The notes under the pieces are model-generated. The model was not told the origin of the DNA, searched no databases, and saw only the letters and a program-made list of their open reading frames with translations. The translations under genes and the position numbers were made by a program. Positions 63,310 to 64,000 of a stretch of DNA of 64,000 bases are shown piece by piece. Source of the DNA: Arsukibacterium sp. UBA3155. GTDB taxonomy: Bacteria > Pseudomonadota > Gammaproteobacteria > Enterobacterales > Alteromonadaceae. Each line of letters begins with the position of its first letter. Positions within the stretch are counted from its first letter, which is position 1. Where the stretch lies: positions 62,001 to 126,000 of the forward strand of contig DEYP01000018.1 of assembly GCA_002364615.1 (NCBI GenBank), given 5' to 3'.

Positions 63310-64000
63310 CTACTTTTGAGTAATGCTATGCTCAGTAAGCCCTTCAAGAAACTGGTTGATGGCAGCAATGGCGAGCTGACGGATCTGATCCTGCTCCATC
63401 CAGATTTCATGATGCGCGCCCGAAACTATGGTTTTTTGCTTGTATAGCGCCCTGGGTAAACGAGCAAACCAGCTATTTTGAGCGCTGTTACTCACAATTT
63501 GGTCGTCAGCTGCCTGAAGCAGTAACACTGGCAAGCTAAACGTTGGCGCCTGAACGTGTATTCTGGTCATAGCGCTGATTGCCTGAGTAAGCCAGGCCCA
63601 GCTGACGCCTCCTAACTGACTCTCGGGGTACTGCTGGTAAAGCTGTTGCAGCCAATGATACCTGGTTTGGCTATGCGTCAAACGGTTGCCCGAAAAGGGC
63701 TTGCTCAGATAAGCCGTTTGCCCGGGGAAATAGTGTTCGTTCTGCCATTTTAACTTTGCCCTTAGCCAGCTAAAACCGGCAACCAGCCGGGTTGCCAGGG
63801 GAGATGGCACCGGCCCGGCATCCAAACCAAACATGGGTGAGCCAAAAATGGCGGCGAGAAAGGGGTGTGAATACTGCTGTAAATAACAACAAGCGATGGC
63901 GGCACCCATTGAGTGTGCCAGCAGCAAATGCTGGTGATGTCCTGTCGGCTGAACTATCTCGGTAACAAACTGGTTGAAGTCACTTACATAATCCTGAAAA
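63310..64000 (-). CDS. PldB-like lysophospholipase / alpha-beta hydrolase (5' end cut by window)
   Basis: The frame is open to the window edge, so the true start lies beyond 64000. The visible part of about 229 residues has the serine-hydrolase triad: Ser in LLLAHSMGAAIACC (a GxSxG-like elbow with Ala in first place), Asp in LLQAADDQIVSNSAQ and His in VSGAHHEIWME. The segment DYVSDFNQFVTEIV before the elbow and the cap region (YLSKPFSGNRLTHSQTRYHWLQQLYQQYPESQLGGVSWAW, seen as family blocks) resemble E. coli PldB (lysophospholipase L2). Probably an inner-membrane-associated lipid hydrolase; exact substrate not shown. Confidence 0.85.
   Translation of the reverse strand, partial: FQDYVSDFNQFVTEIVQPTGHHQHLLLAHSMGAAIACCYLQQYSHPFLAAIFGSPMFGLDAGPVPSPLATRLVAGFSWLRAKLKWQNEHYFPGQTAYLSKPFSGNRLTHSQTRYHWLQQLYQQYPESQLGGVSWAWLTQAISAMTRIHVQAPTFSLPVLLLQAADDQIVSNSAQNSWFARLPRALYKQKTIVSGAHHEIWMEQDQIRQLAIAAINQFLEGLTEHSITQK

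Overview
The window is a chromosomal segment of a free-living gammaproteobacterium. Gene order and protein families point to the Alteromonadales-like group around Rheinheimera, Alishewanella and Arsukibacterium. This placement is inferred from family resemblance and synteny; no database search was run. Nearly all of the window is coding. I see no rRNA, tRNA, CRISPR array, insertion sequence or prophage. Each end cuts a gene: degQ on the left and a PldB-like hydrolase on the right.

Layout. 1-7.9 kb is a conserved core block: degQ, zapG, zapE, rplM-rpsI, the cytochrome bc1 operon petABC and sspAB. 7.9-11.9 kb holds ilvY/ilvC with apparent tandem IlvY operators, mgsA and a membrane-TlpA fusion. 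11.9-15.7 kb is an iron(III) ABC importer (fbpABC type) behind a good Fur box. 15.8-28.7 kb is a metabolic and transport region: an orphan periplasmic binding protein, a GntP-type permease with a MetX-like lipoprotein hydrolase, a divergent TonB-dependent receptor, a CrbS/CrbR-like two-component pair, a 3-hydroxybutyrate dehydrogenase and an AbgT transporter. 29-32.3 kb is an N-acetylglucosamine cluster (sapC, nagA, nagP); a nagB broken by a one-base frameshift lies apart at 37 kb. 32.3-36.9 kb carries coaD, a TetR regulator, kbl-tdh and dusC. 37.9-50.2 kb is mixed housekeeping and little-known genes: DUF2256, HDOD, M48 protease with LemA, glpEG, ubiCA, DUF192, DUF3833, DUF4136, a Gln-rich coiled-coil protein and DUF416. 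50.2-64 kb is again conserved core: rsmD, ftsYEX-rpoH, gpmI-envC-yibQ, a rhodanese with grxC-secB-gpsA, a degenerate GGDEF-EAL protein and trmL.

The most notable signals are: (1) a perfect CIRCE inverted repeat (TTAGCACTC-N9-GAGTGCTAA) just upstream of rpoH, suggesting that HrcA represses the heat-shock sigma factor gene; (2) nagB split by a -1-type frameshift at C-AAA-AAG, with a 14-bp perfect palindrome in front of it; (3) a possible ester or hydroxy-acid scavenging locus made of a TonB receptor, lipoprotein hydrolase and GntP permease, next to a carbon-sensing two-component system and 3-hydroxybutyrate dehydrogenase; (4) a GGDEF-EAL protein in which both catalytic centres look inactive; (5) a fusion of a multi-span membrane domain to a TlpA thioredoxin domain.

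Start codons were reassigned by hand where a ribosome binding site or family alignment favoured an internal start.
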